Part shown: one piece after another, positions 51,184-60,574 of the stretch
Numbering within the stretch: the stretch's first letter is position 1
Layout: every line of letters begins with the position of its first letter
NCBI GenBank assembly: GCA_963789005.1
Contig: CAWBIZ010000015.1
Span: forward strand, 248,001-312,000
DNA length: 64,000 bases
Reading direction: 5' to 3'
DNA from: DASSUW01 sp963789005
GTDB lineage: Bacteria > Actinomycetota > Thermoleophilia > Solirubrobacterales > Solirubrobacteraceae
Position numbers and translations under genes: made by a program
The notes under the pieces: generated by a model
Told to the model about the DNA's origin: nothing
Database searches by the model: none
The model's input: only the letters and a program-made list of their open reading frames with translations

Positions 51184-51416
51184 GCGACGTCCAGCACACC
51201 GGGGCACCGCCCGTCGGCGAAGAGGTGCACATGCCGGCGCCGAGCATCCTCCCGCTGATCAACGCGGCGGCGCTCGCCCTGGCGATCGTCGCCATCACGC
51301 TCTCGTGGTGGATCGTCGGCGCCGCGATGATCGTCTTCCTCGCCACCACGATCCGCTGGGTGCGCGACGTGCGCCGCGACATCGCCGAGCTCCCGCTCGA
51401 GCATTCGCATCACTGA
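51180..51416 (+). CDS. Small two-span membrane protein, cytochrome oxidase subunit IV-like
   Basis: A 78-aa protein with two hydrophobic segments (INAAALALAIVAITLSWWIV; GAAMIVFLATTI) and a basic C-terminus ending EHSHH. The preceding HMPAPSILPLINAA fits the HxPxPSxxP signature seen before the first span of actinobacterial oxidase subunit IV-type peptides. That recognition is from memory of the motif and is moderate. It overlaps the 36-aa gene and lies 15 bases before rsbU. It may be a structural subunit of one of the two oxidases flanking the region. Confidence 0.65.
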   Translation: MSDVQHTGAPPVGEEVHMPAPSILPLINAAALALAIVAITLSWWIVGAAMIVFLATTIRWVRDVRRDIAELPLEHSHH

Positions 51417-51431
51417 CCGAGCTCACCTGCC

Positions 51432-52905
51432 GTGACGAACGGTCCCCGCAACGTCGCACCGGACCTGGCGACGCGCTACGCCAGCGCCTTCTCGTCCTAC
51501 CTGGCCGATCCCGCCGAGCGCGAGCTGGGCGCGGCCTATGACCTCGGCCGTCAGGCCGTCGCCGAGCACCTGAGCGTGCTCGACCTCGCGGAGGCGCACC
51601 ATGCCGCGGTCCGCGCCGCGCTCGACTCGGGCGTGCGCGAAGCCGACGCCACGCTGCAGGCGGGCGCCGACTTCCTGCGCGAGAGCCTGTCGATCTTCGA
51701 GAGCGTGCACCGCGGCTACCACGAGGTGCAGGAGGTCGCGCGGATCGAGCACCAGCACGTCGTGCAGCTGCGCGCGCTCGCCGACGCCTCGGTGGCGCTC
51801 AACTCGACGCTGACGGTGGAGGAGATCCTCCAGATCACCGTCGACGCGGCCCGCTCGCTGCTCGGCGGCAGCCGCGCGACCGTGGCCATCTTCGCGGCCG
51901 ACCCGCGGCTGACGCAGCTGACCGCGACCTCGCCGCCGCTGCTCTCCGGCGGCCGCGCCGACCCGGCGCGCCTCGGGGCCGGCCTCACCGATCGCGGCCG
52001 CGAGCTGGGGCGGCTGGAGGTCGTCGACCAGCACGGGCGCGAGTTCTCCGAGCGCGACGAGTCGATCCTCACCCAGCTCGCCCAGCTCGCCTCGGTGGCG
52101 ATCTCCAACGCTCAGCTGTACGAGCGCGAGCGCACGATCGCGCAGACACTGCAGCGCTCGCTGCGCCCGGGCGCGCTGCCCAACGTTCCGGGCCTCTCCG
52201 CCGCCGTGCGCTTCCGGCCCGCGGGCGAGAACATCGAGCTCGGCGGGGACTTCTACGACCTCTACGAGGCCCGCGAGGGCGTGTGGGCGGCGCTGATCGG
52301 CGACGTGCAGGGCAAGGGCCCCGACGCCGCTGCGGTCACTGCGCTCGCCCGCCACACCCTGCGCGCCGGGCTCGGCCTACGAGGCGCGGCCGAGCGGCGT
52401 GCTCGAGCTGCTGCACAAGGCCCTGCGCGAGCAGCGCTCCGACGGGCGCTTCTGCACGGTCGCCCACGCGCACCTCGAGATCGGGCGCAGCCGCCTGCGG
52501 GTGGAGCTCGCCTGCGGCGGGCACCCGCTCCCGCTGGTGCTGCACCCCGACGGCGGCGTCGAGCCGGTGGGGCGGCTCGGCACGCTGCTGGGCACCGACA
52601 TCGAGCCGCTGCTCTACGACGTCACGGTCGACCTCGAGGAGGGCGACGTGCTCGTCCTCTACACCGATGGCGTCACCGAGGTCCGCCGGCGCCGTCGCGA
52701 GGTGTTCGGCCACGGCGAGCTGACCGCGCTGCTGCGCCACTGCGGCGGGCTGCCGCCGGACGCGGTGGCCGATCGCGTCGAGGCCGCCGTGCTCGCGGCC
52801 TCGGAGGGCCGCCTGCGCGACGACATGGCGATCCTCGCGCTTGGCCCCACTCCCGGCGCCGATGGCCCTATCCTTCCCGGCCGCCCCATCGACGGAGGAG
52901 CCTGA
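51432..52905 (+). CDS. rsbU: RsbU-like PP2C serine phosphatase (RsbU_N-GAF-PP2C), apparent +1 frameshift
   Basis: GTG start. Residues 1-100 are all-helical (FSSYLADPAERELGAAYDLG, LSVLDLAEAHHAAVRAALDS), like the RsbT-binding domain of RsbU. A GAF-like domain follows (about 110-220), then SpoIIE/PP2C starting ENIELGGDFYDLYEA and GDVQGKGPDAAAVTALARHT. After LRAG (52368-52372) the frame becomes nonsense. In the next frame the phosphatase resumes: SAYEARPSGVLELLHKALRE, VLYTDGVTEVRRR and RDDMAILALG, stop at 52905. Removing one base gives 491 codons (490 aa). It would be activated by RsbT and dephosphorylate an anti-anti-sigma factor, which is not in the window. Confidence 0.8.
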
Positions 52906-53786
52906 TGGCAGACGAACCGCCCGCGGAAGGAACCCGCGAGTCCAACGCCGAGCTGCTCACCGAGCTCGTCGCCCACCTGCGCAACAACCGGACGCAGCTC
53001 CGGCAGGAGTGGGCACGGCGGATCGGCGAGGCGCGGCTGCTGACCGCGCTCACGCAGGAGGAGATCTTCTCCGAGGCGACGTCGGTGTACGACAACTACG
53101 TCGAGGTGCTCGAGACCGGCTCGGTCGAGGCGCTGCAGGACTACGCGCGCAACCTGTCCGAGCGCATCATCCCGCGCGGGGTCGAGACCGACGAGGTGCT
53201 CGGCATCGTGCTGCTCCTGCGCGACGTGCTCGCCCGCTCGCTGTTCGAGAAGTACCAGGACGACTTCAACCGCGTGCTCGACGTGTACGAGCCGGCCGCG
53301 AACCGGATCGCGAACACCGTGGCGATCAACTTCGTGCAGGAGCGCGAGCGCGTCATCCGCCAGCAGCAGGAGGCGATCCGGGAGCTCTCGACCCCGGTGC
53401 TCCAGGTGCGCGAGCGGCTGCTGATCCTGCCGATCATCGGCGTGCTCGACGGCCAGCGCGCCCGCCAGCTGACCGAGCAGCTGCTGCGCGCGATCCGCGC
53501 CAACCGCGCGCGCGTGGTCGTGATCGACATCACCGGCGTGCCGACGATCGACTCGACGGTCGCCAACCACCTCGTGCAGACGGTCGACGCCTCGCGGCTG
53601 ATGGGCGCCAACGTGATCATCACCGGCCTCTCCCCGGAGATCGCGCAGACGCTGGTCACGCTCGGGGTCGAGCTCGGCAAGGTCAACGCGGTGGGCGACC
53701 TGCAGGGCGGGATCGAGGAGGCCGAGCGGCTGCTCGGCTACCAGGTGTCGCTGGAAACGCCAGCTCTCGACACCGCCGGCGTTTAG
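52905..53786 (+). CDS. rsbR: RsbR-type stressosome protein
   Basis: A 293-aa protein. The N-terminal helical sensor domain (about 15-150: LVAHLRNNRTQLRQEWARRI, DEVLGIVLLLRDVLARSLFE) resembles the RsbRD N-terminal globin-like fold. The C-terminal STAS domain (about 165-280) begins VLQVRERLLILPIIGVLDGQ and carries VVVIDITGVPTIDSTVANHL. The latter includes the Thr/Ser region phosphorylated by RsbT. The start ATG overlaps the rsbU stop (TGATG) with a GGAGGAG site upstream. With RsbS it should build the stressosome core that sequesters RsbT. Confidence 0.88.
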   Translation: MADEPPAEGTRESNAELLTELVAHLRNNRTQLRQEWARRIGEARLLTALTQEEIFSEATSVYDNYVEVLETGSVEALQDYARNLSERIIPRGVETDEVLGIVLLLRDVLARSLFEKYQDDFNRVLDVYEPAANRIANTVAINFVQERERVIRQQQEAIRELSTPVLQVRERLLILPIIGVLDGQRARQLTEQLLRAIRANRARVVVIDITGVPTIDSTVANHLVQTVDASRLMGANVIITGLSPEIAQTLVTLGVELGKVNAVGDLQGGIEEAERLLGYQVSLETPALDTAGV

Positions 53787-53794
53787 GCCACGCA

Positions 53795-54169
53795 GTGGCC
53801 GTCCCGATCCTCAAGCAGGGCCCGTTCCTGATCGCCACGATCCAGGCGGCACTGACGGACACCGACGTCATCCAGCTCCAGGAGGACGTGATGGCGCAGG
53901 TGACGCGGCACCGCTCGCGCGGGATCATCGTCGACGTCACGGCGCTCGACGTCATGGACTCGTTCGTGTCGCGGTCGCTGCAGGGGATCGCGCGCATGAC
54001 GCGCCTGCGCGGCGCGGAGACGGTGATCGTGGGGATCCAGCCCGAGGTCGCGTTCGCGATGGTCCAGCTCGGGATGGCGTTCGAGGACGTGCTCACGGCG
54101 CTCGATCTCGAGGAAGGCCTCGCTCTCCTGCTCCGGCCGCGGAAGGAGGCCGGCGACGGTGGCGGATGA
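53795..54169 (+). CDS. rsbS: RsbS-type STAS-domain antagonist
   Basis: A 124-aa single STAS domain from GTG 53795. VAVPILKQGPFLIATIQAAL and GIIVDVTALDVMDSFVSRSL, with the conserved Ser in MDSF, match RsbS. ETVIVGIQPEVAFAMVQLGM completes the fold. It forms the stressosome with RsbR and holds RsbT until RsbT phosphorylates it. It lies eight bases after rsbR and overlaps rsbT by 11 bases. Confidence 0.9.
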   Translation: MAVPILKQGPFLIATIQAALTDTDVIQLQEDVMAQVTRHRSRGIIVDVTALDVMDSFVSRSLQGIARMTRLRGAETVIVGIQPEVAFAMVQLGMAFEDVLTALDLEEGLALLLRPRKEAGDGGG

Positions 54170-54587
54170 CGGCGAGTCCGTGATCCCGATCGAGTCCGAC
54201 TCAGACGTCGTGACCGCGCGCCAGCAGGCGCGCGCCATGGCCGGCGACCTCGAGCTCACCAGCACCGACCAGACGCTGCTGGCGACCGCGATCTCCGAGG
54301 TCGCGCGCAACATCACGACCTACGCCACGCGCGGCGAGGTGCTGCTCAAGGTCGTGAACGACGACCACGGGCGGCGCGGGATCCGGGTGATCGCGCGCGA
54401 CGACGGGCCGGGGATCGAGAACCTCGAGCTGGCGCTGCAGGACGGCTACACGAGCGGCGGCGGGCTCGGGCTCGGATTGCCCGGCGCGCGCCGGCTGGTC
54501 CACGAGTTCCACATCGACACGGCGCCGGGGAAGGGCACCACGGTGACGCTCGTGATGTGGGAGCGCGAGAACGCGCGAGCCGCATGA
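54159..54587 (+). CDS. rsbT: RsbT serine/threonine kinase (switch protein)
   Basis: A 142-aa GHKL-type kinase from GTG 54159. It has LLATAISEVARNITTYATRG (N box), VIARDDGPGIENLELALQDG and GYTSGGGLGLGLPGARRLVH (G boxes), and a terminal GKGTTVTLVMWE. It phosphorylates RsbR and RsbS, leaves the stressosome and then activates RsbU. Its gene overlaps rsbS and rsbX, so the order rsbR-rsbS-rsbT-rsbX is complete and compact. Confidence 0.92.
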   Translation: MADDGESVIPIESDSDVVTARQQARAMAGDLELTSTDQTLLATAISEVARNITTYATRGEVLLKVVNDDHGRRGIRVIARDDGPGIENLELALQDGYTSGGGLGLGLPGARRLVHEFHIDTAPGKGTTVTLVMWERENARAA

Positions 54588-55191
54588 GCGCGGGCTGGCC
54601 GCCGGTCCTCGAGCGCGGCGAGGCGGGGCAGACGCACCACGGCGAGGGCCGCTCGGGCGACGTGGCGGTGTTCGCGCCCTGCCGCCGCGGCGGGCTGCTG
54701 GCCGTGATCGACGGGCTCGGGCACGGCGACCTCGCCGCCGACGCGGCCGAGGCGGCGGCCGAGGTGGTCCGCCAGCGCGCCGAAGACCCCGCGCACGACC
54801 TGCTGGCCGCGTGCCACAAAGCGCTGCGCAGCACCCGCGGCGCGGTCATGACGCTGGCGTGGTTCGACGTCGACGCCCGCGAGCTCGCGTGGACGGGGGT
54901 CGGCAACGTCGAGGCCCGGCTCGTGCGCGCGGGCACGCGGCCGCAGTCGCCGGTCGTGCTCGGTGGCGTCCTGGGCATGAACCTGCCGAAGGTGCGCCTC
55001 GACACCGTCGCCCTCGAGCCGGGTGACACGGTCGCGCTCGCCACGGACGGGATCTCGGCCAACTACTCGGAGTCGGTCGACCCTGCCGCCGGCGCCCAGG
55101 AGGTCGCCGACAACGTGCTCGCGCGCTGCGGCAAGGGCACCGACGACGCGCTCGTCGCCGTCGTCAGGCTTCTAGGGCGGGGGGTGGGTTC

Positions 55192-55195
<4 letters not shown>
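54584..55195 (+). CDS. rsbX: RsbX-type PP2C phosphatase
   Basis: A 203-aa SpoIIE/PP2C phosphatase from ATG 54584. It has EGRSGDVAVFAPCRRGGLLA, the metal-binding VIDGLGHGDLAADAAE, VALATDGISANYSE and GKGTDDALVAVVRLLG. It lacks sensor domains, as RsbX does. It resets the stressosome by removing phosphate from RsbR/RsbS. The TAA stop overlaps the ctaB stop on the other strand by 4 bases. Confidence 0.88.
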
Positions 55196-56085
<890 letters not shown>

Positions 56086-56089
56086 GGCG

Positions 56090-57781
56090 TCAGGCCTTCA
56101 CCATCGGCTTGCCGGCCTCGAACCGCTGCGGCACGCCCGTCTGGCGCTCGATCTGGCGGCGGATGTCCTTCATCGGCTCCACCGACCGCACGCGCGGGAC
56201 GGCGTCGAAGTTGTTCTCCGGCGGCGGCGAGGGCGTGAACCACTCGAGCGTGTTGCCCTTCCACGGGTCCGGGCCGGCGATCGGCCCGCGCTTGAGCGAG
56301 CGCACCATGTTGACGATCGTGATCAGGATCGACAGCGCGAGCACGAAGGCGCCGATCGTCGAGATCAGGTTCATCTCGCTCCAGCCCGCGGTCTCCGCGT
56401 ACTCGTAGATCCGCCGCGGCATGCCGTCGAGCCCCGCCGAGTGCTGGATCAGGAAGGTCAGGTGGAAGCCGATCAGGAACAGCCAGAACGAGATCTTCCC
56501 CAGACCTTCGTTCATCAGCCGGCCGGTCATCTTCGGGAACCAGTAGTAGAGCGCCGCGACCATCGCGAAGGCGGACGCGCCGAACGCCGTGTAGTGGAAA
56601 TGGGCGACCACGAAGTACGTGTCCGTCAGCTGCCAATCGACGGGGAACACGGCGAGGAAGATGCCGGTGATCCCACCCATCAGGAACGTCCCGATCCCGC
56701 CCACGCAGAACAGCAGCGCCACGCGGTACTCGATCGTGCCCCGCCACAGCGTCGCCACCCAGTTGAAGATCTTCACCCCCGTGGGCACCGCGATCAGGAA
56801 GCTCGAGAGCATGAAGAAGGCCAGCACGACCGTGCTCATCGGCGTGGCGAACATGTGGTGCGCCCACACGAGCATGCCGAGGAACGCGATGCCCGCCGTG
56901 GCTGCCGCGATCGCCTTGTAGCCGAAGATCGGCTTGCGCGCGAACACCGGCAGGACCTCGGAGAAGATCCCGAACGCGGGCAGCACGAGGATGTAGACCT
57001 CGGGGTGGCCGAAGAACCAGAACAGGTGCTGCCACAGCAGCGCCGAGCCGCCCTCGGACGGGTCGAAGAAGTTCGTCCCGAAGTTGCGGTCCAGCAGCAG
57101 CATCGTGACCGTGGCGGCCAGCGACGTGAGCGCGAGGATGACCAGGTACGAGTAGATCAGCATCGTCCACACGAACAGCGGCATCCGTCCCCAGCCCATG
57201 CCGGGCGCGCGCATGTTGTGGATCGTGGCGATGAAGTTGATCGCGCCGAGGATCGACGCCAGGCCGGTGAGGTGGACCATGTAGATCCACGCCTCCTGGC
57301 CGTTGGACGGGGTGTACTCCTTCAGCGACAGCGGCACGTAGGAGAACCAGCCGGCCTCGGGCGGCGTGAAGAAGAGCGAGCCGTAGAGCGCCAGGCCGCC
57401 GAACAGGAACATCCAGTACGACCACGCGTTGAGCCGCGGGAAGGCGACGTCGCGCGCGCCGATCATGAGCGGCAGGAAGTAGTTCGCGAAGCCCGCCCAC
57501 ACCGGCACGATCACGAGGAAGACCATCGTCGTGCCGTGCAGCGTGAAGATCTCGTTGTACTTCTCGGGCGTCAGGAAGGTGTTCTCCGGCACGCCGAGCT
57601 GGATCCGCATCAGCAGCGCCTCGACGCCGCCGATCACGAAGAACACGAGCACCGTGAGCAGGTAGAGGATCCCGATCTTCTTGTGATCGGTCGTGGTCAG
57701 CCAGCTCACCCACCCGTGCCGAGGCCGGTCGACCTCGTGGGCGATGATCTGCGGCCTTGCGGTCGCGGTCCCGGCTTCCAC
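56090..57781 (-). CDS. ctaD: Cytochrome c oxidase subunit I, A1-type (GHPEV)
   Basis: A 563-aa subunit I with about 12 spans. Motifs: FTLHGTTMVFLVIVPVWAGF (low-spin heme His), HLFWFFGHPEVYILVLPAFG (CuB His-Tyr and the D-channel Glu), LVWAHHMFATPMS (CuB His pair), YFVVAHFHYTAFGASAFAM (heme ligands). GHPEV places it in the A1 class, unlike the A2 copy at 47565-49481. GTG 57781 directly follows the ctaC2 stop. The two enzymes probably serve different oxygen or redox conditions. Confidence 0.95.
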   Translation of the reverse strand: MEAGTATARPQIIAHEVDRPRHGWVSWLTTTDHKKIGILYLLTVLVFFVIGGVEALLMRIQLGVPENTFLTPEKYNEIFTLHGTTMVFLVIVPVWAGFANYFLPLMIGARDVAFPRLNAWSYWMFLFGGLALYGSLFFTPPEAGWFSYVPLSLKEYTPSNGQEAWIYMVHLTGLASILGAINFIATIHNMRAPGMGWGRMPLFVWTMLIYSYLVILALTSLAATVTMLLLDRNFGTNFFDPSEGGSALLWQHLFWFFGHPEVYILVLPAFGIFSEVLPVFARKPIFGYKAIAAATAGIAFLGMLVWAHHMFATPMSTVVLAFFMLSSFLIAVPTGVKIFNWVATLWRGTIEYRVALLFCVGGIGTFLMGGITGIFLAVFPVDWQLTDTYFVVAHFHYTAFGASAFAMVAALYYWFPKMTGRLMNEGLGKISFWLFLIGFHLTFLIQHSAGLDGMPRRIYEYAETAGWSEMNLISTIGAFVLALSILITIVNMVRSLKRGPIAGPDPWKGNTLEWFTPSPPPENNFDAVPRVRSVEPMKDIRRQIERQTGVPQRFEAGKPMVKA

Positions 57782-58693
57782 CTACTCGCCTCCCTCTGAA
57801 GCTTCGATCTCCTCGCGCTCGGCGGCGGCCGCCTCCTGCGCTGCCTGGATCTCCTCCGCCTTCTGGTCGCGCCATGCGACCCAGTCGTCGTACGGCAGCC
57901 CGATCACCTTGGCGATCATGTCCGCGTGGTTGCGCCCGCACAGCTCGGCGCACTGACCCTCGTAGATCACCCGATCCTCGCCCTCCTCGAGCGCGTCCAG
58001 CGGGATCTGGAACCACGTCTTGTTCGTGTAGCCCGGGATCGCGTCGGCCTTGCCGCCGAGCGCCGGGATCCACCACGAGTGCGCGACGTCCTTCGCCTGC
58101 ACCTCGAGGATGACCGTCATCCCGATCGGGACGTACATGTCGTTGTAGGCGAAGACCTGCTCCTGGTCCTCCTCCTGCGGATAGAAGTAGCTCCAGGCGT
58201 ACTGCTCGCCGACGACCTTGATCGTCATCGCCGCGCTGCCCTCGGGCGGCGCCGACTGGTCGAGCGCCGCGAACGTCGCGTTGCTCGCGATCGGGTTGCC
58301 CTCGGAGTCGATCTGGGACGCCGCCGGGTCCTTGATGTCGCCCAGCAGGACGAAGGTGAAGACCGTCAGGAAGATCAGGATCGCGGCGGCGCCGACCGTC
58401 CAGCCGATCTCGAGCTGCGTGTTGCCGTGGATCTGCGCCGCGACCCGGCCCTTGCGGGCGCGGAACCGCACCATCGAGTAGATCAGCAGGCCCTCGACGC
58501 CCACGAAGATCACGAGCCCGATCAGCGCGATCAGGATGTAGAGCGTGCGGATCGCGTCGGCGTTGGGCGAGCCGGCGGACTCCGGGAGGAACCAGCCGGC
58601 CGACGCGGCGGGGGCGAGAATCAGCGCTCCGAGGAGCGCTGCCGGAAGGGCGGCGGCGAGGGCGCGCAGACGTCGGCGGGACTCGGGAGCCAC
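57782..58693 (-). CDS. ctaC: Cytochrome c oxidase subunit II, A1 cluster
   Basis: About 303 aa from GTG 58693. That start gives a clean signal peptide (LRALAAALPAALLGALILAP to APAASAGWFLPE) and lies 9 bases after a TATACT box; ATG 58738 would overlap the enoyl-CoA hydratase. Two spans follow (LYILIALIGLVIFVGVEGLL; GAAAILIFLTVFTFVLL). The CuA domain has QYAWSYFYPQEEDQ, KDVAHSWWIPALGGKADAIP, and YEGQCAELCGRNHADMIAKV with the copper ligands. Unlike ctaC1 there is no C-terminal cytochrome c, only a Glu/Ala-rich tail, so a separate electron donor is needed. Confidence 0.92.
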   Translation of the reverse strand: MAPESRRRLRALAAALPAALLGALILAPAASAGWFLPESAGSPNADAIRTLYILIALIGLVIFVGVEGLLIYSMVRFRARKGRVAAQIHGNTQLEIGWTVGAAAILIFLTVFTFVLLGDIKDPAASQIDSEGNPIASNATFAALDQSAPPEGSAAMTIKVVGEQYAWSYFYPQEEDQEQVFAYNDMYVPIGMTVILEVQAKDVAHSWWIPALGGKADAIPGYTNKTWFQIPLDALEEGEDRVIYEGQCAELCGRNHADMIAKVIGLPYDDWVAWRDQKAEEIQAAQEAAAAEREEIEASEGGE

Positions 58694-58702
58694 GGCGTCG
58701 GC

Positions 58703-58708
58703 AGTATA
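58703..58708 (-). promoter_or_regulatory. TATACT -10 box before ctaC of the A1 cluster
   Basis: On the minus strand TATACT (58708 to 58703) stands out in very GC-rich DNA, 9 bases before the GTG at 58693. No good -35 is seen 16-18 bases further up. The spacing predicts a transcript that begins at or next to the start codon, so ctaC2 may be leaderless. It also supports choosing the GTG over the upstream ATG. Confidence 0.45.
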
Positions 58709-58734
58709 TGGACGGAGGCCCCCGGAGCGGACCC

Positions 58735-59517
58735 TCATCGACCCTCGAAGGCGGGCGGTCGCTTGTGCACGAACGCCAGGACACCCTCCTGGAAGTCGCC
58801 CGACGCCGCGGATTGCTGCTGGATCTCCGCCTCGAGCTCCAGCTGGGCGCCCATGCGCTCGAACAGCCACGCGTTGAGCTGGCGCTTGATGCCGGCGTAG
58901 GCGCGCGTCGGCCCGGCCGCGAGCCGCGCCGCCAGCTCGTCGACCGCGGCCTCGAGCCCGTCGTCGGGCGTGACCCGGTTGATCAGGCCCCACTCGAGCG
59001 CCTGGCGGGCTCCGATCCGCTCGCCGAGCATCGCCATCTCGGTCGCCCGCGCCATCCCGGCGCGCTCGGGCACGAGCAGCGAGGAGCCGCCGTCGGGCAC
59101 GAGCCCGATGTTCACGAACGCGAGCAGGAAGTAGGCCGACTCGCGCGCGACGATCAGGTCGCACGCCAGCGCGAGCGAGCAACCGATCCCCACGGCCGGC
59201 CCGTTGACGGCGGCGATCACGGGCTTGGGGAGCGCGCGCAGGGAGACGATGATCGGGTGGTAGCGCTCGGTCAGCGTGGTCAGGACGTCCGGATGGCCCT
59301 CGGGCGTCGGGTCGAAGCCCGCCTTCAGGTCCGCGCCCGAGGAGAAGGCGCGGCCGGCGCCGGTGATCACCACCGCACGCACGTCCTCCGCCTCGGCCTC
59401 CCGGATCGCGGCCAGCAGGTCGAAGCCGAACTGCTTGTCCCACGCGTTCATGGCCTCGGGGCGGTCGAGCGTGATCCGCAGCTCGGCCCCGCGGCGCTCC
59501 AGTTCCACGGTCTCCAT
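58735..59517 (-). CDS. Enoyl-CoA hydratase/isomerase
   Basis: A 260-aa crotonase-fold enzyme. It has ITLDRPEAMNAWDKQFGFDL, VVITGAGRAFSSGADLKAGF and PKPVIAAVNGPAVGIGCSLA, which form the oxyanion hole. The second catalytic region is FVNIGLVPDGGSSLLVPERA. The first catalytic Glu position reads VNGPAVGIGCS, as in several isomerase-like members, so hydratase versus isomerase activity is uncertain. It acts in fatty-acid or aromatic acid oxidation in the cytoplasm. It overlaps the alternative ctaC2 start but is otherwise independent. Confidence 0.88.
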   Translation of the reverse strand: METVELERRGAELRITLDRPEAMNAWDKQFGFDLLAAIREAEAEDVRAVVITGAGRAFSSGADLKAGFDPTPEGHPDVLTTLTERYHPIIVSLRALPKPVIAAVNGPAVGIGCSLALACDLIVARESAYFLLAFVNIGLVPDGGSSLLVPERAGMARATEMAMLGERIGARQALEWGLINRVTPDDGLEAAVDELAARLAAGPTRAYAGIKRQLNAWLFERMGAQLELEAEIQQQSAASGDFQEGVLAFVHKRPPAFEGR

Positions 59518-59566
59518 GGCGGCACGTCTATCAGCACGGGCTCGGGAGCGCGCGGGTTACCCAAGC

Positions 59567-59577
59567 GGGTCTGACCC
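59567..59577. repeat. GGGTCTGACCC palindrome, copy 3
   Basis: The same 11-base palindrome as at 43642 and 43676 occurs here, in the 130-base divergent spacer between the enoyl-CoA hydratase (start 59517) and the PAP2-type gene (start 59648). It is about 15.9 kb from the other copies. The rest of the spacer shows nothing I can name. Confidence 0.55.
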
Positions 59578-59647
59578 TTCAGGTTCGAGGGGCGGCCGTA
59601 CGGGTGGCCGTATCCCTCCCGTCCACATGGCGCACTAGGCTCGCCAG

Positions 59648-60574
59648 GTGCGCAGCTCGATCGTCCGCGCCGCGGCGCTGGGAGTCCTCGCCGCCGGCGT
59701 CGCGGCTCCGCTCGTGCGCCGCCGCCTCGGGCTGCGCCCGCCGGTGGTGATCGCGGCCTCCGCCGCCGCACCCCTGGCCTTCTGCGTGCTGCGCCCGCGC
59801 ACGCGCGCGCGGGATGTGGGGACGTGCCTGCTGCAGATGTGGGCCTACGTGGCGGCGTACAAGATGCCCTACGACGACCCGGAGGCGCTGGGCAGGCGGG
59901 TCAAGATCGCCTACCCGGTGCGCGCCGACCGCCTGCTCGGCGGGGGCACGACGCCGACGCTCCGGCTCCAGCGCGCGCTCGGCACCCCGGGCACCTTCCG
60001 TGCCTGGGAGAAGCTGCTGATCTGGTCGCACTGGCTGTGGTTCGCGTTCCCGCACGGCACCGTCGTCTACCTCCTGCTGCGCCACCCCGAGCGCCTCCCG
60101 AACGGCGCCGCCCGGATCTACGCGACGTTCGACGTCGGGCTGATCGGCTACTGGGCGGTGCCGACCGCGCCGCCGTGGTACGCCTCCGCCGAGGGGCTGA
60201 TGGAGGACGGCCGCACGCCCGAGCTGCGGCGCATGATGGTCGAGTACGGGGAGCACTTCTGGCGCTCCGGCTGGGCGCCTCTGTACGGTGTCCTCGGAGG
60301 CAACCCGCTGGCCGCCATGCCGTCCCTGCACTTCGCGACATCCGTCTCGGCCGCTCACGTGCTGGCGGAGACGGGAAGGGCGGCCGGGCGCTTCGGCTGG
60401 GCGTACGCGACCCTGCTCGGGGTGGCGCTCGTCTACCTCGGCGAGCACTACGTCGTCGACCTCGCGGTCGGCCTGGCGCTCGCCGAGGGCGTGCGGGCGG
60501 GCGCCCCCGCGCTGGCGGGGCCGGCAGCCAGCCTGTCGCGGGCCGTCCAGGCGCTGGAGCGTGCGGCGCGATGA
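59648..60574 (+). CDS. PAP2-type membrane phosphatase / inositolphosphotransferase-like
   Basis: A 308-aa membrane protein with about 6 hydrophobic segments from GTG 59648. The C-terminal PAP2 core has AMPSLHFATSVSAAHVLAE (SLH motif) and VYLGEHYVVDLAVGLALAE (His-x3-Asp motif). The first part of the PAP2 signature is replaced by FPHGTVVYLLLRHPERLPNG. This arrangement is seen in AUR1-like phosphatidylinositol-type transferases of actinobacteria. It may move a head group between lipids or dephosphorylate a polyprenyl phosphate. It overlaps the LPG-synthase-like gene by 4 bases. Confidence 0.78.
   Translation: MRSSIVRAAALGVLAAGVAAPLVRRRLGLRPPVVIAASAAAPLAFCVLRPRTRARDVGTCLLQMWAYVAAYKMPYDDPEALGRRVKIAYPVRADRLLGGGTTPTLRLQRALGTPGTFRAWEKLLIWSHWLWFAFPHGTVVYLLLRHPERLPNGAARIYATFDVGLIGYWAVPTAPPWYASAEGLMEDGRTPELRRMMVEYGEHFWRSGWAPLYGVLGGNPLAAMPSLHFATSVSAAHVLAETGRAAGRFGWAYATLLGVALVYLGEHYVVDLAVGLALAEGVRAGAPALAGPAASLSRAVQALERAAR

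Noticed and set aside
51432..53786. Single 784-aa fusion of RsbU and RsbR read in one frame
   Set aside because: The middle third is frameshift nonsense; true ends (stop 52905, start 52905-52907 with GGAGGAG) separate the two genes.
59575..59600. GGTTCGAGG string resembling a tRNA T-loop
   Set aside because: No flanking acceptor or anticodon stem can be drawn and the region is a short promoter spacer.
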